Part shown: positions 56,618-64,000 of the stretch, piece after piece
Layout: each line of letters opens with the position of its first letter
Numbering within the stretch: position 1 is the first letter of the stretch
Origin: an uncultured Algibacter sp.
GTDB lineage: Bacteria > Bacteroidota > Bacteroidia > Flavobacteriales > Flavobacteriaceae
DNA length: 64,000 nucleotides
Direction of reading: 5' to 3'
Assembly: GCF_947490405.1 (NCBI RefSeq)
Contig: NZ_CANLGU010000001.1
Location: 248,001 to 312,000 of the forward strand
Program-made: the position numbers and the translations under genes
Notes under the pieces: generated by a model
Database searches by the model: none
What the model was told of the DNA's origin: nothing
What the model saw: only the letters and a program-made list of their open reading frames with translations

Positions 56618-57412
56618 TTATTCTTCGTTTGATGGTTTACCTATAGTGGCCAAAATACCGCCATCTACATAAAGTATATGACCGTTTACAAAATCACTAG
56701 CTTTTGATGATAAGAATATTGCAGCTCCTGCTAAATCATCAGGATCACCCCACTTAGCAGCAGGTGTTCTATTTACAATGAAATCATTAAATGGATGTCC
56801 TTCAACTCTGATTGGAGCTGTTTGTGAGGTAGCAAAATACCCTGGACCAATACCATTTATTTGAATATTGTGTTTTGCCCATTCAGTCGCCATGTTTTGG
56901 GTAAGCATTTTGAGCCCGCCTTTGGCTGCAGCATAAGCACCAACACTATTACGACCTAACTCACTCATCATAGAGCAAATGTTAATTACCTTTCCTTCTT
57001 TTCTATCAATCATACCCTTTACAACATGCTTAGATACGATAAAAGGGCTTACCAAATCTATGTCTATTACTTGTTTAAAGTCTTCAACCTCCATTTCAAT
57101 AAGCGGAGTTCGTTTTATGATTCCTGCGTTATTAATCAAAATATCTATTTGCCCAATTTCTTGCTCAATTTTAGAAATAGCTGCAATAACCTGAGCTTCA
57201 TCAGCTACATTAAACTTATAACCAACAGCATTTATACCTTCGCTTTTATATTCAGCTACGGCTTTATCTATTTTTTCTTGAGACGAGTTACCATTTACAA
57301 TAATAGTAGCTCCAGCAAGACCTAAACCTCTAGCCATAGCCATACCTAAACCATGTGTACTACCAGTAACTAAAGCATTTTTACCTTTTATATCGAATAA
57401 TGAAATACTCAT
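56618..57412 (-). CDS. kduD: SDR oxidoreductase, 2-deoxy-D-gluconate/5-keto-gluconate-type dehydrogenase (KduD-like)
   Basis: 264 residues, classical SDR. TGSTHGLGMAMA (NAD-binding glycine motif), NNAG, Ser in INICSMMSELG, and the catalytic YAAAK at about 155-159. C-terminal YVDGGILATIGKP. Directly after kduI, it would reduce 2,5-diketo-3-deoxygluconate to 2-keto-3-deoxygluconate, completing use of the unsaturated uronate released by GH105 and GH88. A gluconate 5-dehydrogenase annotation is the close alternative. Confidence 0.9.
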   Translation of the reverse strand: MSISLFDIKGKNALVTGSTHGLGMAMARGLGLAGATIIVNGNSSQEKIDKAVAEYKSEGINAVGYKFNVADEAQVIAAISKIEQEIGQIDILINNAGIIKRTPLIEMEVEDFKQVIDIDLVSPFIVSKHVVKGMIDRKEGKVINICSMMSELGRNSVGAYAAAKGGLKMLTQNMATEWAKHNIQINGIGPGYFATSQTAPIRVEGHPFNDFIVNRTPAAKWGDPDDLAGAAIFLSSKASDFVNGHILYVDGGILATIGKPSNEE

Positions 57413-57415
57413 AAT

Positions 57416-58258
57416 TTATCTTAGTTCATTTATTTTAGCGACATCCATATCTCCATAATCTAAATTCTCACCTGCCATACCCCAGATAAAAGTATAATTA
57501 GATGTACCTGAACCAGAGTGAATAGACCATGGTGGAGAAATTACTGCTTGATGATTTTGCATCCAAATATGCCTTGTTTCTTGCGGTTCTCCCATAAAAT
57601 GACAAACTGACTGTCCTTCCATAATATCAAGATAATAATACACCTCCATTCTACGATCGTGAACATGCGCTGGCATTGTATTCCATACACTACCTGTTTT
57701 AAGTTCCGTCATACCCATTTGAAGTTGACATGTATCCACAATACCTCCAATAATTTGTTGGTTTACCGTACGATGATTTGCCGTTTCTAAAGAGCCTAAT
57801 TCAATTTTATTAGCATCTGCTTTACTTACTTTTTTCGTTGGAAATGTTTTATGTGCTGGTGCAGAATTTATATAAAACTTAGCTGGATTACTTTTATCTA
57901 AGCTTTTAAAAATAACATTTTCTATACCTCTTCCAATGTAGAGCGCATCTTTTAAGGTAAGTTCAAATATCTCCCCATCCACCTCAACTGTTCCATCTCC
58001 ACCAACATTGATGATCCCCATTTCTCTTCTTTCCAAGAAATATGAAGCCTTTAATGGATCAATAGTTTCTAATGTAATTGGTGCATCAACAGGAACTGCA
58101 GATCCTGCAACATATCTATCATAATGCGTATATACCAAAACTAATTGATCCTCTGTCATTAAATTATCAATTAAAAATTCATCTCTTAATTCTTTTGTAT
58201 CGTAAGCTTTAACTGCTTTAGGACTACTTGCGTAACGTGTTTCGTAATGTGTTTTCAT
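57416..58258 (-). CDS. kduI: 5-dehydro-4-deoxy-D-glucuronate isomerase
   Basis: 280 residues. MPAHVHDRRMEVYYYLD and the later HIWMQNHQAVISPPWSIHSG carry the metal-binding His and Glu of the KduI cupin. It isomerises the open-chain form of the unsaturated uronate to 2,5-diketo-3-deoxygluconate. It lies 3 bp before kduD and 21 bp after uxuA. Its presence in this operon is strong evidence that a lyase-type pathway feeds it. Confidence 0.96.
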   Translation of the reverse strand: MKTHYETRYASSPKAVKAYDTKELRDEFLIDNLMTEDQLVLVYTHYDRYVAGSAVPVDAPITLETIDPLKASYFLERREMGIINVGGDGTVEVDGEIFELTLKDALYIGRGIENVIFKSLDKSNPAKFYINSAPAHKTFPTKKVSKADANKIELGSLETANHRTVNQQIIGGIVDTCQLQMGMTELKTGSVWNTMPAHVHDRRMEVYYYLDIMEGQSVCHFMGEPQETRHIWMQNHQAVISPPWSIHSGSGTSNYTFIWGMAGENLDYGDMDVAKINELR

Positions 58259-58279
58259 TTGAAAAAATGTGTTTTGATA

Positions 58280-59455
58280 TTATATAGTATGTTTTAAACC
58301 GTATTCTAGACCTCTCAATTCAGCTAAACCACGTAATCTTCCAATTCCTGAATACCCAGGGTTGGTTTTTTTATTCAAATCGTCAAGCATTTGGTGTCCA
58401 TGATCGGGCCTAACTGGAATAGCAAAATCAGTATATCCTGCTTCTTGTCGTCTCTTTTCTTCAATTAGTATTTCTTTTACAACACTGTACATATCTACAT
58501 CTCCGTCCAAGTGATTGGCTTCATAGAAATTGCCTACTTCATCCCGCTTTGTACTTCTTAAGTGTAAAAAGTGTGCTCTATCAGCAAATCGTTTGAAAAT
58601 ATTTACCAAATCATTATCTGCTCTTACACCTAATGAGCCAGTACAGAATGTAATACCATTAGCTCTATCTGGAACATTTTCAAATAGATAAGCATAATCT
58701 TCTTCTGTACTAACAACTCTTGGTAATCCTAAAATAGGGTAAGGTGGATCATCAGGGTGAATACACATTAATACTCCATTTTTAGATGCCACAGGAATAA
58801 TTTCCTTTAAAAAAGACACTAAATTCTCTCTTAATGCTTGAGCATCTATATCTTTGTATGTATCTAGTATAGTTTGAAATTGCTCTAAAGTATATCCTTC
58901 TTCAGCCCCTGGTAAACCAGCAATGATATTGTTAACCAATTTTGTTTTACCATTATCTGATAAGCTGTCAACATAGGCTTTGGCAGCCTTTTGTTGTGCA
59001 TCTGAATATGCATTTTCAGCTCCTGGACGTTTGAGCAAAAACAACTCAAAAGCAGCAAATGCAATTACATCAAAACGCAATGCTCTAGAACCATCTTCTA
59101 CTTTAAAACCTAGATCAGTTCGTGTCCAATCTAGAACTGGCATAAAATTATAACAAACTATATTTATATCACATTTTGCTAAATTCTCGATGCTTTTTTT
59201 GTAGCGATCTACATAGATTTCAAATTGTCCTGAACGTGTTTTTATATTCTCATGAACTGGGATACTTTCAACTACATTCCAATTTAAACCTTCGCTTTCT
59301 ATAGCAGACTTTCTCTTTTGAATTTCATCCACAGTCCATACCTCTCCATTTGGAATATGGTGCAATGCAGAAACAACACCTGTTGCACCTGCTTGTTTTA
59401 TATCTGATAAAGATACGGGATCATTTGGTCCGTACCATCTCCATGTCTGTTCCAT
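58280..59455 (-). CDS. uxuA: Mannonate dehydratase
   Basis: 391 residues, full-length Uxu[21 protein letters not shown] and [15 protein letters not shown] open the barrel; [29 protein letters not shown], and [10 protein letters not shown] carry the metal-binding His and Cys residues. It dehydrates D-mannonate to 2-keto-3-deoxygluconate. It lies one base after the Gfo/Idh gene, so the two are translationally linked. Confidence 0.96.
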   Translation of the reverse strand: MEQTWRWYGPNDPVSLSDIKQAGATGVVSALHHIPNGEVWTVDEIQKRKSAIESEGLNWNVVESIPVHENIKTRSGQFEIYVDRYKKSIENLAKCDINIVCYNFMPVLDWTRTDLGFKVEDGSRALRFDVIAFAAFELFLLKRPGAENAYSDAQQKAAKAYVDSLSDNGKTKLVNNIIAGLPGAEEGYTLEQFQTILDTYKDIDAQALRENLVSFLKEIIPVASKNGVLMCIHPDDPPYPILGLPRVVSTEEDYAYLFENVPDRANGITFCTGSLGVRADNDLVNIFKRFADRAHFLHLRSTKRDEVGNFYEANHLDGDVDMYSVVKEILIEEKRRQEAGYTDFAIPVRPDHGHQMLDDLNKKTNPGYSGIGRLRGLAELRGLEYGLKHTI

Positions 59456-59456
59456 T

Positions 59457-60434
59457 TTATATTATTTCTTTTTTTGTGAATTCTTGCATTAATTTCGTAA
59501 CCAATCTACCGTCTTCAACTGGACAAGGGTTACTTCGTTTTCCTAGAAAATAATTAACTGTTTCATGAATCATGGGGAACTGTATATTTTCTGGATTTTT
59601 AAATTCGAAAGTTTTATTTATTTTAGTTGAATTAAGTATGAGTTTTTCCTTGTAAAAGGAAATCTCAATCGTTCCATTTTCCCCATAAATAACACAACGA
59701 TCTTCTTCTAAATCATAGGGAATAGCAAAAGACCACATACCGCGGAATTGAATATTATTTTTAAAGCTTATTATTCCATTAACCGTATCATCAACATTAT
59801 TTATTTTTGACTGATTTACTGAAATGCCTTTTGCAATATCATAATCTCCAAAAAAATAATACATCAAATCTATTTGATGAGGAGCTATATCGTGAAAATA
59901 CCCACCTCCAGATATTTCTTTATCCAATCTCCAAGTGGCTTTATCATTAAAATCATAAGGCTGCAAAAACCTCAAGTCTACAAATTTTATATCACCTATA
60001 GTATTGCTATTTATTAATTCTTTAACCTTAACATACATTGGCAAAAACCTACGATAATGTGCAACTACTAACTTTTGAGTACTCTTATGAACAGCATCCC
60101 GTAATATTACTGCCTCTTCATCATTAATAGCCATTGGCTTTTCAATGTATACATTTTTACCTGCATCTAAAGCTTTTAATGCATATTCTAAATGTGTAGA
60201 TGGTGGTGTTGCTATATATATAGCATTAATATCTGGATTAGCTAGAAGTTCATCTGCATCATTATACCATAATGGTACATTATGACGTTTAGCAAAATCC
60301 TCAGCTAAGTCCCCATTACGCCGCATAACAGCAAGCAATTTAGAATTATCGCATTTTTGAAATGCAGGACCACTTTTAACCTCAACTACATCCCCACATC
60401 CAATAACTCCCCAAGTAACTGAATCGTTAATCAC
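59457..60434 (-). CDS. Gfo/Idh/MocA-family oxidoreductase
   Basis: 325 residues. An N-terminal Rossmann fold ([20 protein letters not shown]) is followed by IATPPSTH, the [11 protein letters not shown] motif and the [21 protein letters not shown] block that carries the catalytic-type His/Asp. The start codon is GTG at 60434; no ATG gives the full Rossmann motif. Substrate unknown. Its tight placement between the fructuronate-reductase-like SDR and UxuA suggests a uronate oxidation or epimerisation step, possibly for L-iduronate from ulvan, which is a hypothesis. Confidence 0.88.
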   Translation of the reverse strand: MINDSVTWGVIGCGDVVEVKSGPAFQKCDNSKLLAVMRRNGDLAEDFAKRHNVPLWYNDADELLANPDINAIYIATPPSTHLEYALKALDAGKNVYIEKPMAINDEEAVILRDAVHKSTQKLVVAHYRRFLPMYVKVKELINSNTIGDIKFVDLRFLQPYDFNDKATWRLDKEISGGGYFHDIAPHQIDLMYYFFGDYDIAKGISVNQSKINNVDDTVNGIISFKNNIQFRGMWSFAIPYDLEEDRCVIYGENGTIEISFYKEKLILNSTKINKTFEFKNPENIQFPMIHETVNYFLGKRSNPCPVEDGRLVTKLMQEFTKKEII

Positions 60435-60452
60435 TATCTTTAAGATTTTAAA

Positions 60453-61280
60453 TTAAACGCCACTGTATGCACTAAAACCTCCATCAATAGGAATAACAAC
60501 ACCTGTTACAAATGAAGCACCTTCACTACACAACCATAATGTTGTACCCACTAAATCTTCAGGCTCTCCAAATTTACCCATAGGTGTTTGGTCTATTATC
60601 TGGTTTCCTCGCTCTGTTAAGCTTCCATCTGCATTTGTTAACAAGGCTCTATTTTGCTCTGTTAAGAAAAAACCAGGAGCCAAAGCATTTACTCTAATAT
60701 TAACTTTTGAAAAGTGTACAGAAAGCCATTGAGTAAAATTTGAAACAGCAGCTTTTGCACCACTGTAAGCTGGTATTTTAGTTAAAGGTGTAAAGGCATT
60801 CATAGAAGAAATATTCAAAATGCTACACCCTATTCTCCCCACCATATCTTCAGCAAAAATTTGAGTTGGCAAAAGTGTCCCTATAAAATTTAAATTAAAT
60901 ACAAATTGTATCCCTTTTGGATCTAAATCAAAAAAAGTTTTAAACCCTTCAGTGGTATTCTTTAAATCTTCTAATTGTAAAAAGGGATTCGTAGTTGTTC
61001 CCAGAGGGTGGTTTCCTCCAGCACCGTTAATTAAGATATCACATTTACCAAAAGACTTATTAACCTCCTCTTTTGCGGCAATTAATGAATCTTTTTCTAA
61101 TACATTTGCTTCAACTCCTATGGCTGTCCCTCCTGCTTTGTTTATCTTTTCTGCAGCTTCCAAAGCCGCCTCTTTGTTTAAATCTAACAAAGCTATACGA
61201 TTGCCTTGTTTTGATAGTGCCTCTGCCAGTGTACTACATAGCACACCTCCTGCACCAGTAACTACTATTGTTTTACTCAT
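60453..61280 (-). CDS. SDR oxidoreductase, probable fructuronate reductase (UxuB-like, SDR type)
   Basis: 275 residues. TGAGGVLCSTLAEALSKQG is the nucleotide-binding motif; INGAGGNHP replaces the usual NNAG; SSMNAFTPLTKIPAYSGAK supplies Ser, Tyr and Lys. The insertion TTTNPFLQLEDLK and the end PIDGGFSAYSGV match SDR-type D-mannonate oxidoreductases known from uronate operons of Bacteroidota and Firmicutes. It would reduce D-fructuronate to D-mannonate for UxuA. First gene of the uronate operon, behind an unusually long leader of about 210 bases and a CAGGATA promoter. Confidence 0.85.
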   Translation of the reverse strand: MSKTIVVTGAGGVLCSTLAEALSKQGNRIALLDLNKEAALEAAEKINKAGGTAIGVEANVLEKDSLIAAKEEVNKSFGKCDILINGAGGNHPLGTTTNPFLQLEDLKNTTEGFKTFFDLDPKGIQFVFNLNFIGTLLPTQIFAEDMVGRIGCSILNISSMNAFTPLTKIPAYSGAKAAVSNFTQWLSVHFSKVNIRVNALAPGFFLTEQNRALLTNADGSLTERGNQIIDQTPMGKFGEPEDLVGTTLWLCSEGASFVTGVVIPIDGGFSAYSGV

Positions 61281-61496
61281 TTAAGTTTGTTTGTTGTTTG
61301 TTATTCAATTGACTAATCAATGCTAAATTAGACTTTTTTAAGCTACGATTCTAAATTCAAAAAAGTTATTATTTCATAAAAATAAGCTTGTAAATTGTTA
61401 TTCCCATGAAGTAAACAACTAATTGTACTATATCACCCCTAAATTTGTACATTTTAAGGAATAGTAAAGAAATAAACATTCAAAAGTGCCTTAGAA
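61281..61496 (-). other. Long 5' leader of the uronate operon with a 36-codon ORF
   Basis: From the predicted start near 61490 to the ATG at 61280 the leader is about 210 bases. It contains an uninterrupted 36-codon frame (61369-61479) beginning about 11 bases after the predicted start, encoding a hydrophobic peptide that starts MFISLLFLKMYKFRGD. Whether it is translated is unknown; the DNA is AT-rich and short frames arise by chance. The segment next to the ATG has a TTGT-rich run (61287-61302). Confidence 0.3.
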
Positions 61497-61551
61497 CAAA
61501 TATAACCAACAAGGTAATTTGCGCCGTCCTGCTCCATCCTGCTCTATCCTG
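61497..61551 (-). promoter_or_regulatory. CAGGATA triple-repeat promoter of the uronate operon
   Basis: On the minus strand CAGGATA (61551-61545), CAGGATG (61541-61535) and CAGGACG (61531-61525) repeat with a 10-bp period. After 20 bp comes TATATTTG (61504-61497), an exact -7 box. No TTTG lies at the -33 position, which the proximal unit nearly occupies, suggesting activator-dependent transcription. It is the best copy of the element in the window. Confidence 0.75.
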
Positions 61552-61581
61552 AAAAAGAATATGTTTTTAAAAAGTCAGTCT

Positions 61582-62583
61582 TTAGAGCGAATCTCTTAAG
61601 ATTAAGTCAGTTATCAGATAAGACTTTACTGGATTTTTAGAAGTAATAAACTCCGCAACTTTAGCCCCAAACTCTTTAAAATCAATTGAAATTACTGAAA
61701 TACCCTTATAAGTAAATCGCTTTAAAGGCGTATCATTATAAGACAATATTCCTACATCCCTACCTAACTCATAATCTATATCATTACATTGCCGCAAAAG
61801 CTCATAAAGTACACGGTCATTCACACAAATATAAGCTGTACTTTTCTTTACAATTAGCGATTTTGAATCATCACATATTGAATAGTCAAAATGATTTTTA
61901 ACACAAAATCTTTTAAAATACTCAACGCTTTCATAAGGATGATGTGTAAACTCTGGATATACAAAACTTAATTCTTTATATTTTCTAAATAAGTGTGAAG
62001 CTTTTTCTAAACACGAATAAAAAGCTTTCCCAAAATCCTGAAAAACATAGTTACCCTTTTCACTTAAATTAGCTTTCCAATCTATCAACAAAAGTTTTTC
62101 TGAATCAATTTTTGACAAACTCTCAATAACTTCCTGATCATCAAAACCCATTACAATATACTTATAATACTTTCCGCTATCAACATTTAACATGGTCTTG
62201 AAGTTTTTTATGTTGTAATGATGAAATTGCAAGTCAACAATTACATCATCAGGCATATAACTCATAAAAGAATGATAAAAAACTTCCTTGTAGGCTTTAA
62301 AAGTACTTATTAGAAGCAAAACTTTTTTTCTACTTTCACTTATATAATACCCTTTATTCGGAGTTGCTTTTATATACCCTTGTTTTTTTAATAATGTATA
62401 GGCTTTAAAAACAGTATCTCTAGAAATATTATATTCTTTACTAAATTCATTTATGGAAGGGATACTATCTCCAGAACTAAAAGTATTTATCTCAATAGAT
62501 TCTTTAAAGGCATTAACCACCTTCATGTATTTCGGAATGTTATTCCCGTTGATATTTTTTAGAACAATTCTCTGATCAACCAT
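61582..62583 (-). CDS. GntR-family transcriptional regulator with periplasmic-binding-protein-like sensor domain
   Basis: 333 residues from the ATG at 62583 (MVDQRIVLKNINGNNIPKYM). A frame open to 62643 adds 20 residues, but that ATG lies almost on the predicted transcription start, so the inner start is preferred. Residues about 10-80 form the GntR winged helix (SIPSINEFSKEYNISRDTVF, ATPNKGYYIS); the rest resembles a LacI-type ligand-binding domain (CVNDRVLYELLR, VGILSYNDTPLKRFTYKGIS). The promoter carries the CAGGATA element, so it probably controls itself and the operon 300 bp downstream. The effector may be a uronate intermediate or a sugar; not determinable here. Confidence 0.88.
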   Translation of the reverse strand: MVDQRIVLKNINGNNIPKYMKVVNAFKESIEINTFSSGDSIPSINEFSKEYNISRDTVFKAYTLLKKQGYIKATPNKGYYISESRKKVLLLISTFKAYKEVFYHSFMSYMPDDVIVDLQFHHYNIKNFKTMLNVDSGKYYKYIVMGFDDQEVIESLSKIDSEKLLLIDWKANLSEKGNYVFQDFGKAFYSCLEKASHLFRKYKELSFVYPEFTHHPYESVEYFKRFCVKNHFDYSICDDSKSLIVKKSTAYICVNDRVLYELLRQCNDIDYELGRDVGILSYNDTPLKRFTYKGISVISIDFKEFGAKVAEFITSKNPVKSYLITDLILRDSL

Positions 62584-62652
62584 TTTGGAAAACTCAATAT
62601 ATTTATCATTAGAACCTAGATTATAGTCATAGAAAACAAACATCTAGTGCTT

Positions 62653-62687
62653 CAAAGAAATTATAAAAAATAGAATTGTCTATCCTG
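62653..62687 (-). promoter_or_regulatory. CAGGATA promoter of the GntR gene
   Basis: On the minus strand CAGGATA (62687-62681) is followed after 20 bp by TTTCTTTG (62660-62653), five of six fixed bases of TAnnTTTG. A recognisable second unit is lacking (plus-strand TTTCTGA, 62691-62697, is poor). The 11 bases TATCCTGTACT on the plus strand equal those at 9348-9358. Suggests autoregulation. Confidence 0.6.
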
Positions 62688-62933
62688 TACTTTCTGAACA
62701 ATCAGAAAAACACTTGTTCATTAATAAACTTCAAGAAAGCTTAAGTAATTAGCTTACGCTGTTATTTCAGAATATAAAATCATTCTTTAAACCCCATCAA
62801 AAAAAGGAGAAATAAAAATAAGCTTAAAATTTTATTTTTTAATGTTAGTAGATATTATAAGTAGATTAGCAAACATCTTCTTCTGTTTAAATGAAGCCCT
62901 ACATAATACTATTGAAAATAGAGCTTTGGTTTA
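62688..62933. other. Intergenic region between the GntR promoter and the tRNA terminator
   Basis: AT-rich sequence in which I see no gene, repeat or regulatory element. It separates the polysaccharide locus from the housekeeping genes to the right. Confidence 0.5.
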
Positions 62934-62970
62934 AAAAAATCTTCAGATTTTCTTAACAAAAAAACTGAAG
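62934..62970 (-). terminator. Intrinsic terminator after tRNA-Pro
   Basis: CTTCAG (62941-62946) and CTGAAG (62965-62970) pair, extended inward by A/T pairs, and the minus strand then runs ATTTTTTT. It lies 11 bp beyond the 3' end of the tRNA gene. Confidence 0.65.
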
Positions 62971-62981
62971 CTTAGATTTCG

Positions 62982-63056
62982 TCGGGATGACAGGATTTGA
63001 ACCTGCGACCACACGGCCCCCAGCCGTGTACGCTAACCGGACTGCGCCACATCCCG
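62982..63056 (-). tRNA. tRNA-Pro (anticodon GGG)
   Basis: A 75-base cloverleaf on the minus strand. Acceptor stem CGGGATG/CATCCCG with discriminator A at 62982, D-arm with AGTCCGGTTAGCG, anticodon stem CACGG/CCGTG around the loop CTGGGGG (anticodon GGG), and T-arm GCAGGTTTGAATCCTGT. The 3' CCA is not encoded. It sits between the trxB terminator and its own terminator. Confidence 0.96.
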
Positions 63057-63100
63057 TTTTTAAAACAGTTTCCAAAGAAAACATATTTTTAAATAATTAC

Positions 63101-63135
63101 AAAACAAAAAAGCCAAAGCTGTTAGCTTTGGCTTT
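63101..63135 (-). terminator. Intrinsic terminator after trxB
   Basis: AAAGCCAAAGC (63109-63119) and GCTTTGGCTTT (63125-63135) are perfect complements around a 5-base loop; the minus strand continues with a T-run. It lies 42 bp after the trxB stop codon. Confidence 0.88.
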
Positions 63136-63177
63136 CAAATATTTAACCGTCCTCCTATTTAGTAAGACATGTTTTGT

Positions 63178-64000
63178 TTAATTATATGTTGATGTAGATA
63201 CTTCAAACGTTGCATCTTTAGCTGCTAAATATCGCTCTGCATCAAGTGCTGCCATACAGCCTGTTCCTGCAGCAGTTACTGCTTGTCTGTATACATGATC
63301 TGCAGCATCACCGGACACAAAAACACCATCAATATTTGTTTTAGAACTCCCTGGAACATTGATAATGTAACCTGTTTCATCTAAATCTAAATAATCTTTA
63401 AAAATATCAGTATTTGGTTTATGACCGATAGCTACAAAAAAACCTGTGGCAGGAATATCGTGCTTTTCTTTAGTTTTATTATTAAACACACGAACGCCGT
63501 TTACCACTTGTCCATCACCTAAAACCTCATCAGTTTCAGTATTGAATAGTATCTCTATGTTTTCAGTATTTCTTACTCTGGCTTCCATAATTTTAGAAGC
63601 TCTAAACTCATCACGCCTTACCAACATAGTTACCTTTTTACATAACTTTGATAAATAGTGAGCCTCCTCACAAGCTGAATCGCCTGCTCCCACTATAACC
63701 ACTTCTTGATTTCTATAAAAGAAACCATCACAAACAGCACAAGCTGAGACACCGCCTCCCAATTTTAAATATTTCTGTTCAGAATCTAAACCTAAATATT
63801 TTGCAGAAGCCCCTGTTGAAATAATTATAGTATCTGCATGAATTTCTTTTTCATCATTCACCCAAACTTTATGTACATCACCTGAGAAATCTACCTTGGT
63901 AATCCATCCATTACGCACGTCGGTATCAAAACGTTCCGCTTGCGCTTGTAGCTGCATCATCATTTCTGGACCTGTTACACCTTCTGGGTATCCAGGGAAA
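63178..64000 (-). CDS. trxB: Thioredoxin reductase, N-terminus beyond the right window edge
   Basis: The frame is open to the window edge, starting in view at FPGYPEGVTGPEMMMQ; 273 residues are visible. The redox motif CAVCDGFF, the NADP-binding GAGDSACEEAHYLSK, RRDEFRAS and the closing GVFVSGDAADHVYRQAVTAAGTGCMAA (quoted here in part: FVSGDAADHVYRQ) are all typical of TrxB. It reduces thioredoxin with NADPH in the cytoplasm. A Met at 63963 within the frame is not the real start. Housekeeping gene, unrelated to the polysaccharide locus. Confidence 0.96.
   Translation of the reverse strand, partial: FPGYPEGVTGPEMMMQLQAQAERFDTDVRNGWITKVDFSGDVHKVWVNDEKEIHADTIIISTGASAKYLGLDSEQKYLKLGGGVSACAVCDGFFYRNQEVVIVGAGDSACEEAHYLSKLCKKVTMLVRRDEFRASKIMEARVRNTENIEILFNTETDEVLGDGQVVNGVRVFNNKTKEKHDIPATGFFVAIGHKPNTDIFKDYLDLDETGYIINVPGSSKTNIDGVFVSGDAADHVYRQAVTAAGTGCMAALDAERYLAAKDATFEVSTSTYN

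Noticed and set aside
31479-58440. Single copies of the TATCCTG string inside genes (31479, 40117, 54067, 58434).
   Set aside because: They lie within coding sequence, are not repeated at 10-bp spacing and have no nearby gene start, so they were not counted as members of the regulatory element.
1-61280. Alginate, pectin or glycosaminoglycan as the substrate of the main locus.
   Set aside because: No PL6, PL7, PL17, PL1, PL9, PL8 or heparinase-type lyase is present, while a PL24/25-type lyase, GH78 fused to a sulfatase and xylose-type enzymes fit ulvan.
1-64000. CRISPR arrays, insertion sequences, prophage or integrase genes.
   Set aside because: No regularly spaced repeats, transposase or integrase motifs were found in any frame. 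The tRNA-Pro has no adjacent integrase or visible duplicated end.

Overview
The window is AT-rich chromosomal DNA from a marine Flavobacteriaceae-type Bacteroidota. The evidence is three SusC/SusD pairs, lipoprotein signals, type IX secretion sorting domains, TAnnTTTG-type promoters, a hybrid two-component regulator and a DUF6377 regulator. It is almost entirely one large polysaccharide-utilisation region. The enzyme set is a seven-bladed-propeller lyase of the PL24/PL25 ulvan-lyase type, two S1 sulfatases (one fused to a GH78 alpha-L-rhamnosidase), GH105 and GH88 unsaturated-uronyl hydrolases, GH3, GH43 and two GH2 enzymes, and a complete uronate route. This points to ulvan, the sulfated rhamnose/glucuronate/iduronate/xylose polymer of green algae. 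Substrate assignment is inference from this combination.

Layout. (1) 1-9281, minus: an operon running CBM-like lipoprotein, GH43, GH3, GH105, sulfatase, GH2 (GH2 is cut by the left edge). A GC-rich structured repeat lies between GH105 and the sulfatase. (2) 9380-21375, plus: a self-contained SusC-SusD-SusE-GH30-GH30-lectin operon behind its own DUF6377 regulator. It looks like a beta-glucan (possibly beta-1,6-glucan) locus lodged inside the ulvan region. (3) 21499-30654, minus: a DUF5060 protein (candidate glycoside hydrolase), the PL24/25-type lyase, the sulfatase-GH78 fusion, and an SGNH carbohydrate esterase. (4) 30830-37512, minus: SusC-SusD plus two fasciclin-type lipoproteins. (5) 37938-50794, minus: HTCS regulator, SusC-SusD, GH88, GH2. 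(6) 51165-61280, minus: the uronate operon (SDR reductase, Gfo/Idh, UxuA, KduI, KduD, DUF4861, UxaC, TRAP transporter P-Q-M). (7) 61582-62583: a GntR-type regulator with a sugar-binding-like domain. (8) Right edge: housekeeping tRNA-Pro(GGG) and the C-terminal part of trxB, which mark the probable right border of the locus.

How it works together (inferred). Secreted lyase and surface enzymes cut and desulfate the polymer, SusCD pairs import oligomers, and periplasmic GH105/GH88/GH78/GH3/GH43/GH2 finish them. Unsaturated uronate goes through KduI and KduD, and glucuronate goes through UxaC, fructuronate reductase and UxuA; both end at 2-keto-3-deoxygluconate. KDG kinase/aldolase, rhamnose and xylose catabolism and a sulfatase-maturing enzyme are not in the window.

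The most notable observation is a previously unannotated promoter element. Five promoters (the GH operon at 9281, the sulfatase-GH78 gene, SusC no. 2, the uronate operon and the GntR gene itself) carry CAGGATA. In three of them it is a direct repeat with a 10-bp period. In all five it sits exactly 20 bp upstream of a -7-like TAnnTTTG box. This predicts one locus-wide regulon, probably run by the GntR protein.
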